A program made the translations under genes and the position numbers. This document shows positions 1 to 13,531 of a stretch of 64,000 nucleotides of DNA, one piece after another. Location: assembly GCA_023213395.1 (NCBI GenBank), contig CM041465.1, forward strand, positions 141,801,741 through 141,865,740, given 5' to 3'. The notes beneath the pieces are model-generated. The model did not search any database. It was not told where the DNA came from and saw only the letters and a list, made by a program, of their open reading frames with translations. Position 1 is the first letter of the stretch. Every line of letters begins with the position of its first letter. Origin of the DNA: Cycas panzhihuaensis (Eukaryota; Cycadophyta).

Positions 1-10
1 TCATATCAAG

Positions 11-22
11 TGGTATCAAAGC
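11..22 (+). promoter_or_regulatory. Primer-binding site of a truncated LTR element
   Basis: TGGTATCAAAGC differs by one base from TGGTATCAGAGC, the complement of the 3' end of plant initiator Met-tRNA that primes reverse transcription in many plant LTR retrotransposons. It suggests that a plus-strand 5' LTR ends just before or at the window edge and that the following bases are internal element sequence. The LTR itself is not visible, so this rests on one motif. Confidence 0.45.
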
Positions 23-3000
23 ACCTTCTAGGGCCATATTCTATTCCAATAATTTTTAGTAGCCTATTGTAAGTAACCATCATATGCTCTCACCTCGTCC
101 TTACATAATCTTGGTGATAAAAAAGTGGCAAAAGTAGTAGGGTACTAACCTTGTGCCTAAATCTCTTCTCTCTTTTTTTTTTTAATTTTCTGTAGTGGTG
201 TCTAGGTTAGAAACCCTATTTTAGTAGTTTTAAAAAATCATAGAGTTGTTATTATTGTCCAAGTATGCTTCATAAATCTAATGTATAAAGTGGGATGCAA
301 AAGGAACCAATACCTAGGCCTTAGACAACATGTATATATGGAATCAAGCCTTTACATACCTTTAGGTTTATAGGAGGACCCCCCTAGGATAGGAGATACT
401 TAGTTATAGGAAACCTTAGGCAGTTATTAGTCATTTGTAATCTCTAGTACATTGGTTAGTAGTTAGTATTAAGAAGTCATCCTCAATGTAGATCTAGAAG
501 ATAAATAACATGATTATAAGTATGATAACCCTCCATAGTTAGTGCCATGATATAGTGGGTCAGTTTACATTAAGAAGTATATAAGAGAGCCTACATGCTA
601 GATATTCCTTCAACTCAAAATTTTTTGTATCTTGGCTATGAATAAATCTAGACATGCTTCAAAAGTTATCCAAAATACTAAAACCCTTGATCTAGATATA
701 CCTAAGCAATGAATTAAATGACATTTGGAAACTACAAAAGGGAATATCTCGCAAATAGTTAGGAATAGATCTAAACATACTTAGACAGTGACTAAAAGCA
801 TTAAAACTATTAATTGGGATAGATTGAGGTAGTGATCTAATAAAAAATTTAAAACTATAGCATGCTTTAGTTGGACCTAAACCAACTATCTCCTAATTAG
901 TGATATTTTTCCTTTGTTTTAAGTCTAAGCTAAGAGACAAGAAGCCTAAGAGAATCAAATGGACTACCTTGGCCAACTCCTAAGAAGGAGTCTCCATCTG
1001 ATTATGCTATTTAATAAAGGTATAAATAAAGAAATGAAAGGCTAGGATGCAAGGGGGTGATTGAATCCACTAGCCTACATAATTAGATGGAGGAGTTTTG
1101 AATTCATGATTATGATAACAATGTCTCTTTTGTCCTTCCTAGGGACTTATTTTCTCATATTCTTTCAACCTTTTGAGTTCTATTAAAATGAAGAAGGGCT
1201 AAGTGAAGGAAATGTTTTGTCTTCTTTTTTTTTTCCTTCTTTTTAAATAAAATAAAAATCACAAGAACAATTAATGAAACTATAAGATCTATATACCTTC
1301 TTTTCAACACACAAATAAAAATGCTAATTATGCATGTAATATAGTTTTTTTTTTTAGATGAAACATACTAAAATGAACATGAAACTACTTTTTTAGATAC
1401 AACACAAAATTTTCAATGAGCAAGAAACTAGCATGAAATACAACAAACACTACATGCAACTATATATATAAATCACTAAGAGATTCAATAACATGGTATG
1501 TTTATATGTGAAGCTTTCATTCTAATTACATACTATCTTCTTTTTAGAGAATGCCACCAAGATAAAAGACGGATTTTAAAGATTTACTTCTATTGTAATG
1601 AATGATGTTTAGACCATAAAGTTACATGCAATTAATTATAACTAAATCATTATCCATAAGCAAGCAATAAACCAAAGAATAGAGAGATTCTATCATAAAT
1701 GGAGTCTTTTGGATACCAAAGAATCCTTGAATCTTATATGATATGATTACATCAAAGACATATCATTCATGTATTTAGATTTCTTTTTAAAATATGAAAG
1801 CAATTAAAAGAATGAAGTTAAACAAGAATAATACTAACAACTTTTTTACAATTTCTTGTCTATTAATGAGTTCCTACCTCAGAATGGCTTTCCTTCTTTC
1901 ATGTGATCAAACTACTTCAGATTTTCCTTTAAAACTAACAAAGAAAAAAGAGAAACAAGAATAACATGCTCAATGACAGCCATAAATAAGCCAAGATGAA
2001 AGTTAGTCTCTTGGGGATTTAGACAATTGTAGAAGAATGAGAAAAAGTAGATATTCTGTTAATGAAGAGATGAGTATTCTTCACAATAGTTTACTCCATT
2101 TTTATCCCATAAAGGGTGGACCTTTCAACCAAATTCCCAAGGTATAAAATGAGTACAAAGAGACCCCAAATATCACCATGAAGAAGAGAAAGATTCTAAG
2201 TACAAACTATCACAAAAGAGTAGAAAATTTGTAAGAATTCATAATAGGAAAGATCTTACTAAGAATAAGAAGTTTGAAGTAAAAACTTTACAAGAAACTA
2301 AGCATTTTGAGAAGCACCAACTATTGAAATATGAGTATCACTAAAGCAACAACCAGAGCTTCAAAATCTTCTCTTGACTTCACCCTCTTTTTTTTTTTAA
2401 ATAGTCTTCCAAGTAGCAGTAGTAAAATTCTCTCAAAAATCTCAAGAAACATCTCTAAAACTTTATCTCTAAGCTCATATACTTTCTATAAAAGATCACA
2501 ATAGGGTTTGTATGCATTATGGGTACGAAAAAGATAGGTTTCCATTAAATTTAGATGACGAGATATAAAAAATTAGCGCGCTAGAAGAGTTTTGTATTTA
2601 TAATAGTAAAAAATGCAATCGATTGCGTTTTTAAAGCCATGAAAAATGTGACTTTCTTTTAAAAAAGTGATAAAATCATGAGATAAAAATGGCTCATTAA
2701 AATGTCAAAAAATAATTCTTTTTTGGATAAATTTTAGTACAAATGACTTTATTAACGAGGAAAATGACCTAAAAATGATGAAAACAATAAGCACAAGCCC
2801 AAAAAATTGATTTAAAAAAAGGATCTAAGGGGGAAATCAAGATAAAAACAAGAAATATGATGTTTTAAAGGAAGAAATAAATTAGAATGAATGGGAAAGA
2901 AAAGAATTTAATGTCATAGTTATCACTCATCGATAGGTGATAGTATAATAATACATCCACCATCATTCAACATATATCATCAATCAAATCAATGTAACAT

Positions 3001-3424
3001 TTTATCAAAACATGGCTTAATGCATATAAAGCAACCTTAAACTAAATATTTTCATATGAATAATACAAGAAACTTGTTAAAAGTGACAAAGATCAATAAG
3101 AAGGCTAGATTTTTTTGAATCATTTATCCCCTTGATACCTGAAGCTCCTACTTTAGGAAGAAAATAGGATGGTGAAATATGGCAATGATCAAAGTAAAAG
3201 ATTTTTTTATCAAAGGTTACCAAAGTTTAGGATGGGGTATATGAAAGATGGGTTACTAGTCTATAAAAGATCTATAATATAATTAAATCAACTTTAATAT
3301 CTCCAAAATAGTAAGTTAAATAAATGTTGCCTAAAAACTTATTCAAAAGAACTAGGTTTACATTCACTAAATAAAAAATTAATGTCAAATATCCACAAAC
3401 TGGATGGAACTTAAAAATTTTACT

Positions 3425-3725
3425 GGTCATAGTTTATCTCTCATTAACCATTTGTCAATGGAAAGGCCTTTTTATTAGAGCACAAAGGATGGATTGTTAT
3501 AGCTTTTGGGATCATTAATAGGTGACTTTTTAGAGCCTTAGGACTACCATAATTTCAACTCATTAGTAGGTGACTTTTCAGAGCCTTCTGTCATAGTTTA
3601 AATTCATTAACAGGGTGAAGGACTTTAAAGCTTGATTATCATAGTTTAAACTTATCAACAATTGAATTTCAGAGGGTTTGTTATCATAGTTTAGGCTCTT
3701 TAATAGGTAAAATGGACTCAAAGTG
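3425..3725 (+). repeat. Decayed tandem repeat, unit about 45-50 bp, about six units
   Basis: Variants of a unit recur head to tail: a core like TCATAGTTTAAACTCATTAA followed by AGGTGACTTTTCAGAGCCTT, starting near 3425, 3498, 3551, 3591, 3639 and 3681. Units differ by substitutions and small indels, so the array is old. Tat/Ogre-type gypsy elements are known to carry tandem repeats in noncoding parts, but nothing here ties the array to one. Confidence 0.6.
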
Positions 3726-6700
3726 ATTTGGAAACCAATCCAATAGTAAATCTAGGAGAAAAACGAGTAAAAAATATAGTGTTTAAGTCTTCAGAAAGCT
3801 CCATAAAAGATAGATACTTTAAATTGGATAATTGAGCCTAATAGATAAAAGATGAATCATTTTGTTATCTCAAAGTGATTTCATTTGATAATGATGATTT
3901 TAAAGAGGTGGAATTCACTTTGATAAACTCAATGGATGAAAGAAAACATATTTGCTCAAAAAAGAGAGAAAAGCCCCTCCCCTTTATTAAGAAGAAAAAT
4001 GGAGGAGCGAATTAGAAAATAGGCTATCTGAGGGCATTTTCTCTCATTTTCGAGGTATCAGCTCTAAGAGATTAATATCAATAAGACGTATTAGGGATCT
4101 AGATATCCAATTAGTTTAGTTCATAATCTTTTTTTAATTAAATTTTATAATAAAAAACACAATATTATAATATGACAAACATGAAAGCATAGTTAAAAAT
4201 GTGAGAATATTTCTAAAAATGTGATTAGACAGATTATGATTAAATTAAAGAAATTGTACTTTTGGACAACTAATTGCATTTTTTATTGAGAAGTTATGTT
4301 TTTGAGTAGATAGCTACGGTTTTCATTGACTTGTCACATTTTTGAACTTGAGAAAGAGAAAATTAAGAAATGAAGTTTTTACAATATAAAAAATCAGATT
4401 CTAATATAATCTTTTTATGTGATACATCCTTTAGAGAAGGTATATACGTAAAAAAATGAGGGATTGGCCATTAGAGAGCTAATTGGCTAATTGAATGAGG
4501 CGGATTGGGCTATATTACGAGCTTATAGACTATCTTAAGTGAATAGATTGACCCAATTGGTGATGGAGTATGAGATACTCCATGATTTTATCAACTGTTG
4601 GATTTCAAGCCTCAATATTTTTAGAGTATAGGCAATCAGAGAGATTCGTATCACCCCAAGAGACATAGGAGGATTTTGGGAGTTAACTGATATGGGGAGA
4701 GGGTGAGACTTAATAGGGAGGTAGACGATGAGTGTTAGATGACGTGTAGCCAATATCTGATAGATTTTACTGATCAATTTGGCCTGCATGAGATATTTAT
4801 AAAGGCCATATAGAGAGCGAAGGGTGTTTTTCTTATACAGAGGATCATAACCCTCATCATTATATATAGGATTATTAGAACTTAGAACTTTATGGGAGTT
4901 CTAGCTTAGTGGGCAAGAGTAGTGAGGAGGTGTGAGGAGGGAGTTTGGATGAACTAGGGATGGTATATAGTAGATAACATATATCTACAACTATCAAGGA
5001 TTAGGAGATAGGGGAGAGGAGGATTCTCTTACAACTCTATCCTGATGTATTAGTTGTATGATCATATTCCCTTGATGAGGCTAGGAGGAGTATTGGGAGA
5101 GTTGATTGTTATAGATCTAGGGATGAACATATGGTACATGAGAGCATAGATTCATAATAGGATAGCTGTCACAATGAAGAGTACTCACAACCCTCTATAA
5201 AGTAGGATGACTAGGAGACAATTGATATAAGATGTATATGAGGGATTATCGATATGGATTGACGACGAGGTAGATGTAATAGAGAGAGGAGTAGCAAGAG
5301 AGGCTCCTATCATTAGTTAAGGGAGAGAGAGGAAGAGAGGAGGTACAGGTGGGAGAGAAAGTGGAGGTGTTGATGAGATGGGATTAGGAGAGAGAGGAGG
5401 GGCATCGACCAACTGAGGAGAGGGATGGAGTCAACAGATGTTAGAGTGAGCAAGTGGAGCACTAGGTGGAGGTAGAGAAGGTTCCATACAGAGCATGGAG
5501 CTAATCTTGATGGATGAGCATGGGAGAGGAGGAGGGAGTAGAGTAGAATAGGGGGAGCTTACCTAAGAGGCTCTCCAAGAGGCTTAGGGAGAGGGAGTGC
5601 CACAGGTAGAGGAGAAGATGGTAGCATAGCTAGCAAGAGGAGGTGAGCCAATAGGTATATCAATTGATTAGTTTTGAATGTATTGAATTATATTTTCTTT
5701 TTGATTATATGTTCTCTTCCCAGGAGACTGATCATGATTTACATCATAATTTATATATTTTTTATGGAAAGATGATGAGAGCATGACTCTGGTAGAGGTG
5801 AGGAGGATATTAGAGTTGATCTTCCTATATGTACCTACATCAGAAAAGGCTTCAACATGGAACATAGTAGATCACATACTCCTAGAACACTATATTGGAT
5901 ACTTTAATCTTGCCTTATGGGCTTAAGACATGTTTCTAGATGTGAGGGCAGAGTTAAGACTATAGGAGTCAAAGCCTAGGGTAGTTAAGGATAAGAGACA
6001 TCATTTATATAGAATGATATTGGCACAGGTAGGAGTGTGAGCTACTCCATTAAGGAGTACTACAATGCAGTAGGGATGACATCTTCCACCACTTAGGCAG
6101 TCTACACATGGACAGACTCCAGATAGAGGAGAAAGGATAGATCCAGGAGCACATGAGAGGTCTCATTAGGGCTCACAGAGATGAGTATATTTTATATATA
6201 TAAAGGGACAAGAGGGAGATGTGAGGCATTTTTTAAGCCTTAGTTGTTGTATCATGAGTCACATGAGTGATAGGTATACCATATTCTCTTGTATCTTAAC
6301 TAGACCTTATATTTAGAGTAAGTCTTATTAAGAACATCTTAATATCAAGCTTAAAATTTTTCTTTATTACTACACCTAGAAGGGTTAATACTTTTCTTAT
6401 TTCTTTATTTTACTTCTTCATATTGGTAGTTGATCTTGATCTTTCATCCTTATTTTATAAAGTTAAATGTATTGACTACTAATTTAGTATGATAAGTGAT
6501 TGTTGCTCTAATGTTTGTGGTACACATAGATGGGTAAATTTTGGCGATGGATACTTGGGTTTCAACCATAACTTGTCTTTATATTATTACTTTTAATGCT
6601 TTTGTGAGGTCCACCTAGATGTGGGTAATAGATAGTGTTATCCTAGGATAACTACAAGATTGAAAAATCTATCAAGGAGTTATAAGGCTATCTTTAGCTT

Positions 6701-7480
6701 CAAGGGATATCATAAGACTATATTAGCTAGAGTTTTAGGTGGTAATTTAGGCATCACATTTACAAGCTATGTAGATTGAATTAAGGATTTAATAGTTGAG
6801 AGAGATTGGATGATAGTAGAGTGAAATTAGTTATTAAAGGGGCTAATGGTTATTTAAAGGTACTCTATCCAAACTTAAACTAAGAGGACTTGCTCAGAGG
6901 ATATGAGGATTTGCGATAGTGCTAGTCATGCCTCCACAACTTATCAGGATCATAAAAAATGCCCTTAACAATGTGATATTGGGGCTTCTAATTAAAGGAA
7001 GAGACTAATAGTGTGGGGGGGTTTAAGGAGATGAAAGCCCATTATGTAAGTTTTGGGCAAGTTGTAATTATCTTATTTGAGCAATTTGTATATACTTACA
7101 AAAGGATAGGCTCCTTTTAGACGCTCATATGTATTACATTTTTGTATCTCATTTATGTTGTGTATACATTTGAGATGTTGATTGAGCTCTCCTTTAATTT
7201 ATATATGGATAATATTCTTATTTTTCTAGTGTGTTTCATTTTATATGACAACATCTATATGACTAGCATACATGATTTAGTTGTATTTATTTTATATGAT
7301 ACTATGTAATTGGTATATACTTAGTGACTAAAGCTTGCGCTACTTTATGTAAGATGATAGCAATCTTATATAGTTGCTAATATTTAATTAGGCATATATA
7401 CTTTATAACAAACAAAATTCAACAAATTAGTGGAGTGTCTAAAATTAGTTTATTTTAGAGCATGTTTTTGGTATTTCATT

Positions 7481-7504
7481 ACACACACACACACACACAC
7501 ACAC
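7481..7504. repeat. (AC)n microsatellite
   Basis: Twelve AC dinucleotides in a row inside A+T-rich DNA. Confidence 0.95.
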
Positions 7505-7529
7505 ATGAGTTTTTGCAAATATCATATAT

Positions 7530-7815
7530 ACATAGTTTATACTCATCATAGAGTGTTTAACTAGTTTATAATCATCATAAAGTTTGTGTTTTAATATTCT
7601 TTTGTTATCTTTTATTTTTTTAAGATTTTAGAGGAATAATATGTATATGATAATTTACACTCATAAAGAAGTATTAGCTAGTTTATACTCATTGTAGAGT
7701 CTTAGTTAGTTTATAGTCATAATGGAGTGTAATGCCCCTAATCATATGTCTTGGGGGAGATTTAGTTTATACTTATTTTGGAGTATCAACTAGTTTATAC
7801 TCACCATAAAGCATA
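7530..7815 (+). repeat. Cluster of TAGTTTATACTCAT-type short repeats
   Basis: The motif TAGTTTATACTCATCATAGAG, or close variants, recurs near 7530, 7561, 7655, 7685, 7711, 7757 and 7791, often about 26-40 bp apart. It recalls the array at 3425-3725 (shared CATAGTTTA-like core) and a weaker field at 19090-19210. Probably a decayed tandem array belonging to an old retroelement. Confidence 0.5.
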
Positions 7816-8439
7816 TGCCCTATATTATGATGCTCACTTTAGCAAAAGAATTCCCCTCTTTCAACAACAAAAGGTTATACTCACCCACCTTAAGTAGATA
7901 TCATGAGTTAAATAAAGACTAAGGAGTTCTAAGCCTTATAGAATTAAGTATCTCAAACTCTTTATCAACAAACTAGCATCGACATATATGTTTCTAGACT
8001 AAAAGACTACATTCAAATACACCTTAATGTAGTTACCTAGACCACTCTTAGAGAGACCATATCCATAGAAAAAGCAATCAAAGCATAATTTATAGTAGAA
8101 TGACCAATTATCTTTTATCAAGATCCTCCCTTTTACTCATATCCCTGAGCAACATATTAACAACACTAATGTATGGATGATCCATAACATACAATTATAG
8201 AGTAGCCTTCAAATCCCTTATGTGTTTCTATAATTGAAGTAAATAGATACCAAGGGGATGGCCTTTATATCAAGCACTTAGAAAAGTAGATCCATGATCA
8301 TAGGAAGGTATGTAAAGCTATGTGTATGGAGTTCATAATTGGCTATGACCTATTTATAGATAAAGACTCAAATTCAAAGCATAGCCCAAGTGATGACCTA
8401 CACTAAGAGACCTTGCTTGACCCCAAATCTAAACTCTCC

Positions 8440-11043
8440 CTAAAAGTTGTTTATTATACATCATGCTCTAAACCCCTTAGAGTTAAAATCATACTTTGTA
8501 AAACTACCATAACCATCTTGATTGACAATGGTATATCACTCAACTTTATTAACATATCCTTTCCTAGATAAATCAACCTATATATTGTCCCCAAGTCTAG
8601 ATTTACTTTCTCTTTACTAGGACACCATATTCTTCACCATGCAATGATAATCTAGAATTTATATATCTAGGTTGAAACTTATTACTTGGTATTTAACTTA
8701 TATGATTTGTCAATAGGAGGATTAGATGCCATCCTAAGAGTCCGATGGCTTCAAATCCTAGGCACATACAATACAAATAACTCTCCAACTAACCCCCTTA
8801 TCTTATTTAATCATAACCTCATGCAAACACATAATCTTCATGGTATCCAATGTCCCCGTCCCTTATTAATTTTATCTCCCCTAACTAGACACATAAATAA
8901 TTAAATACTAGAGAACTTATAGACATGGGAATTATTTAACCAAGTACTTATTTAGAAAATAGATAGGTCCTTTTGATTATATGTAAATTATTAAGAACTT
9001 AATAAAATCACAATAAAAAAATAGTTTTCAACCCCTTGGATTAATAATATATTAGACAAAATCCATGGTGTTTTAGTATTCTCTAAACTTGACCTCTAAT
9101 TTGGGCATTATTAGATCTCCATCATCCTTAAGGATTGCCACAAAATTACTTTCCACACCCACTATACCTTTTGGTCTCTATAATGCCCTTATCATATTTC
9201 AATCTCTAATGAATAAAATATTTGCACTATATCTTTAAAAATTTGTCATTATCATTTTTGATGACTTACTCATTTATAGTTCCTACTTAACCCAACATCT
9301 TTAGCACCTAGAATCCATCTTTTAAATCCCTATTCAACAAAAAATTTATGCTAAACCTTCAAAATTTGAATTTCAGAAATCTAAACTATAATACCTTGAA
9401 CACATTATTTCCTCTAAGAGTGTTCAAGTTTATCTAGACAATATGTCTATTATTGTCATTTAGTTAACCCCTAAAACCCCATCCAACTATGATCTTTTCT
9501 CAGATTTATTAGCTTATACTAATGTTTTATCAAAATTTACATTTCACTTATTAGGCCCCTAACCATCATACTTTGTAAAGACTCATTTCAATGGTCACCT
9601 ATTACAAATAAATCTTTTAACTTTCTTAAAGTAACTATGGCTTCTGCTCCTATCTTGACCATACTAGATTTATCTCTACCATTTTAACTTGAATACAATG
9701 CCTTTGGTTTTGGCTTGGGTGTAGTACTTATGTAAATATTTTACCTTATTACATTTTAGAGTCGTAATCTTAAATAACATGAGTGTTAACTCTATACCTG
9801 TCAGAAAGAGACAAAATGCATTTTGAATGCATTGAATAAAAGGCACCAATACCTATTTGGATCTAAGTTTACTATTCTAAGTGACCATTGTAGCCCTTGT
9901 CACCTTCTCAGCTAGTGAGTCCTATCAGTAAAACAAGCTAAGTAGGTTGATCAATTTTGGGTGTTTGACTTTACCATAACCTATAAGAAGGGAAGGACAA
10001 TGGTGTTGTTAATGCTCTCTCTCATCTTTCCTTTGAACCCACTCTTCATGCTATCTCTTAATCTTAGTCCACTTGGTTAATTGAGTTGGCCTCTATTAAT
10101 CAATCCCATGATGATTAGTCCGAATGGCCTGCAAAGGTCCACAATCAAAATGAGTGGTCCTTATATGTTAATCATCTCCTCTATAAGAATTATATCTCTA
10201 TCCAACACACATCCTCTTTCATTCCCTCCATCCTTTTTAAGTACCCTTCCATCCCCTTAGGAGGCCACTTTGGATTCGATAATACTTATTATTATATCCA
10301 TACTAAATTATATTAACTACATATAAAATCTAATATCCTCTTCTTTGTCTTAGAATATGACATGTACTAGTGTAATAAACCTAAGACAATGGCATAACCA
10401 AGATACCTCCAACCTTTATATATTCCCCTAGATAAATGGAAAGACATTGCCATGGAATTTATCTATATCCTTCTATTAATTGTTGATTTCAGCTCCATCT
10501 TAGTTATCATTGATAGTTTAGTTATATATACCAACTTTTTACTAGTTAAGACCTCTTATAAGGCCCCACAACTTACTGATGCATATATCTAATAATGTTT
10601 TTTATCTCCATAGATAGAGACCCTAAATTTACAAGTTTATTTTTGAAATAACATTTTATACATCAAGAACATCTTTTAATACCACCCGCTGACCAATGGT
10701 TAGTTAGAGGTCTTTAATAAAATATTAGAAATCTAGTTACATTATTTTGCCACAAAACACTTAAGTAGACCTTTTAGTTAGCTCTCACTAAATACTAGTA
10801 CAACTCCTCTTATCACTCTTCTATTTATATCTCACCATTCATGGCCCTTTATAGTTATCCCCCATCATCCTACCATACCCTTATTACTAACAAATGTAAA
10901 GTCATTATCCAATAAAAACTCTAAGACATGGACCAAATTCTCTATACTCTCAAATCGAACCTATCCACCACCCAAAGTTGTCTAAAATACCTTACCAACT
11001 AGTATTACTCTAATTGTTCCTTTTCTATGGGTGACTTTATATC
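8440..11043 (+). pseudogene. Old Ty3/gypsy chromovirus pol, first part (protease to integrase)
   Basis: Read in all three plus frames, this is a badly worn gypsy polyprotein in the usual order. Protease remnant ILIDNGISLNFIN lies near 8517-8555 (usual DSG/DTG triad now DNG). A protease-RT linker (about 8680-8900) reads LSIGGLDAILRVRWLQ. RT shows ELNKITIK (about 9000), FSKLDL (about 9080) and the catalytic IFDDLLIYS (about 9255-9282). RNase H spans about 9700-10030 and integrase about 10240-11043. Each block aligns by eye with the younger element at 11044-17385, but with many stops and indels. The reading breaks exactly where the younger element enters and resumes at 17391. No LTRs of this copy were found. 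Confidence 0.85.
11039..11043. repeat. Target-site duplication (left) of the young gypsy element
   Basis: ATATC directly precedes the 5' LTR and is repeated exactly at 17386-17390 after the 3' LTR, the 5-bp duplication expected for a gypsy integrase. Confidence 0.93.
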
Positions 11044-11420
11044 TGTAACATAACCTCACCTTTCCTTAGCAAGAGGAAACCACCAACAAGTAAGGATGGA
11101 CCGCTAAGTCGTCCAATAAGATGTAAGGCCGCTAGGGCCACCAATAGAGTTATGTGTATGGACCGCTAAGTCGTCTAATAAGATGTAAGGTCGTTAGGGC
11201 CACCAATAGAATCATTAAGGAGGAAGACCCTTACTTGTGTATTTAAAGGGTTAAACTACTCATAATGTTATTGGGTATGATATCTTGAAAGGAGAAAGTA
11301 CTTTGGTACTCATTTTGGTGATTTATTTTCTGTGATCTGTTTGCACATTCATGTTATTTGGCTTCAATTTCTGCTAATTATCAATTCTACAAGCCCCAAT
11401 TGCTGAGAAGGAACGGTCCA
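11044..11420 (+). repeat. 5' LTR of the young gypsy element
   Basis: Begins TGTAACATAACC, ends GGTCCA; same length as the 3' copy (377 bp). It holds an internal direct repeat (11096-11157 and 11158-11211, offset 62 bp) built on ATGGACCGCTAAGTCGTC. TATTTAAA at 11240-11247 is a candidate TATA box. The LTR should supply promoter and transcript end, but no activity can be judged from sequence. Confidence 0.95.
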
Positions 11421-11422
11421 AG

Positions 11423-11434
11423 TGGTATCAGAGC
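11423..11434 (+). promoter_or_regulatory. Primer-binding site (initiator Met-tRNA)
   Basis: TGGTATCAGAGC, two bases after the 5' LTR, is a perfect complement to the 3' end of plant initiator Met-tRNA. It sets the plus orientation of the element. Confidence 0.93.
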
Positions 11435-12475
11435 CGCATTCGTAATCGTAGGAAGCTGCCCGAAATAACAATTTTTTTTTTTCCTGTATGATTGAGTACT
11501 CTCTCTACATAGGCAGAGATTGAGGAAAAACCTTCACTCAGTACTCTCTCCAAGAAGATTGATGAATAATAGCAGGACAGATTTGAGGTCGCGAAGCAAA
11601 GGGGAATTTCGACCTTCAGGTACCGCAAGCAATTTATTTCTTCTATATTTAATTCAATTTTTAAGTTTTCATTTCTGCATTAGGTTATATTCCAAGGGTA
11701 GATAACACCGCTGGGCGGCTACCCTTTGTGTCATTTCCCACCTCTCCTTTTTGGGTAGATACCATCACGCATACCCCCTTTAGGATTCCAAAACCCACCC
11801 TAGTGCAGGTAACCTATCGGTTGCTGAAGTCTTGCAGTGCAGTGGTTAGCGGTTAGCGCCACGAGGTTACCTGCCCCAAACTTCTGTATCAGAAGTTTAT
11901 TGGCAGGCCCATAAGACCAAGCACACCTCATTCTGTAGTGGGTAGGACACATCTGATCATTCGCTGTTTCCCCTACCCTAGTCTTAGTCACAAGCCATTG
12001 ACTGCCTGAATTCAAAACTTGTCAAAACAGTCAAGCCTCTCTATAAAAAAAAAAAAAAAAAAAAAACTCCACTTAGCTCTTGCTCAAAGTGCAAAAAAAA
12101 GAAACCCTTATACCTCATATACCTCAATTTGATCAGCATCTCGTAAGGGTCATTTTGCACTAGGTTAGTCTATACCCCAATTTTCACTCTTTTTGTACTT
12201 GGGCCACTGGTGGGCCCCACCACTCCAAAGTTACCTTAAAACTCATACATCCCATTTCGATAAGTTTTTTGTGCTCTTTCTAGTGGACTAAATATCCTGC
12301 TTATGTAATTCGGGGTCAGCAGCTATAGACACCCCACATTCCCTTATTTTGCCCCTTTCTTTCCCATATAACAACTCCCTATTCTTCTATCCCGTTCTTT
12401 CTTGAATCTGTCCCACTTCGTTCTTTCCCTTCTTTCTACTTAGTCCCACTTCTTTAATCCCTTTCCTAAACTTCA
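11435..12475 (+). other. Untranslated leader of the young gypsy element
   Basis: About 1 kb between primer site and gag start. It includes a poly(A) run at about 12044-12065 and several out-of-phase short ORFs (for example 11520-11705 and, on the minus strand, 11800-12015) with no family resemblance. I see no gene. Confidence 0.75.
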
Positions 12476-13531
12476 ATGGCAAAAATTCAAACAAAAAAAA
12501 TTTCTGAGTTGACCAATGATTTGTCTAACTTCAAAATAGAGGTCAGCGATAAACTTAGTAACATACCTACCAAATCTGACCTGGACGACACCAAGAAAGA
12601 TATTACCAAACTGTTCCAACAGTGGTTGTCATCCCATGCCCAAAGCATAGGAGCTTCTACCTCAACGGGCAACCAACCTCCCCCTTCTTTAGGAAGTAAT
12701 GCACATACAGGAGGTTCTCCACCAAGACAGCCATTTTTCCACCACAAGATCAACATTCCTACCTTTGATCCAGATGTGAATAGAGAGTGCACTCGAAGTT
12801 GGATTAATAAGTTAGAATCCTACTTCACTCTCCACCCGATGTTAGAAGAGGACCAACTCTTATATGCTTCCATTCATTTAAATGGTCGAGCTCACCACTG
12901 GTTTAACTGGTGGGAGCGGGAATATCCCTCTCACCAAACTTGGTCGCACTTCACTACTTGTTTCTTCGAGCAATATGAAGATACATGGAGTCAATCGTTT
13001 TTCAAACAACTCACCCAGCTTAAGCAGACATCAACTGTAGAAGCTTACACGGATGAATTTTGAGCTTTATATAACCGCACGCCACAAAGCCAAAACTTGG
13101 ACAAACAAATAATGATTGATATTTATGTGGCGGGACTCCAAGACCGTATTCAGATGAGATTAAAGACAATGGCAATTTACTCCCTTAAGGAAGCTTTCAA
13201 GTGGGCGCGTGCAGCAGAAGCTGAGTTTACAGTAGACAGACCCTCAGCCATTCAATGGGATAACTCTTGGTTCTCATGCACTCGACAAGCATATCTCCAA
13301 CGACCTCGACCTCGATTTGACGATGCGTCTCATCCTCAAGCTGACTTCACACGTCCTCGACCACGACAGGATGATTCTCATCCATCTATTGATTTCCAGA
13401 ATGAGGATACATCCACCAAAAGAGTCCAGATTTCTCAAGCTGAAGCACAATGTCAACTTGAGGCTGGCCTTTGTATGTAGTGTGCAGAAAAGTGGACTTT
13501 CGGGCATGGTCATTTTTGCAAGGCATGGCGT
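12476..13531 (+). pseudogene. Gypsy gag (capsid/nucleocapsid), interrupted by stops
   Basis: Frame 2 from ATG 12476. The N-terminal 70 residues look like a helical region, followed by a Pro/Gly-rich linker and the gypsy capsid domain (PTFDPDVNRECTRSWINKLE, then LYASIHLNGRAHHWFNWWE). A TGA at 13061-13063 stands where relatives read Arg (CGA), and the reading continues in frame to 13480 (VAGLQDRIQMRLKTM). TAG at 13478-13480 falls inside a zinc-knuckle-like cluster (GLCM-stop-CAEKW, then HGHFC). Gag packages element RNA into virus-like particles; this copy cannot make a full-length one. Antisense ORFs over this stretch are shadows. Confidence 0.9.

Larger units (their letters stand above)
23..8440. 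other. Decayed intergenic or retroelement-internal DNA without recognisable genes
   Basis: About 8.4 kb of A+T-rich sequence with stops in every frame; the few ORFs of 60-90 codons resemble no family I know. Given the primer site at 11-22 it may begin as the leader and internal region of a plus-strand LTR element. The part from about 5220 to 5660 is purine-rich on the plus strand (GGAGAGAGGAGG-like runs), perhaps a worn low-complexity coding stretch. A G-run at 7014-7020 resembles a polypurine tract. Only the repeat fields listed separately show clear structure. Confidence 0.4.

Noticed and set aside
4535-4789. 84-codon minus-strand ORF
   Set aside because: No conserved-looking segment, no context and low-complexity surroundings.
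8686-8904. 72-codon ORF as an independent gene
   Set aside because: It reads as the protease-RT linker of the old gypsy copy and matches the same linker in the young element.
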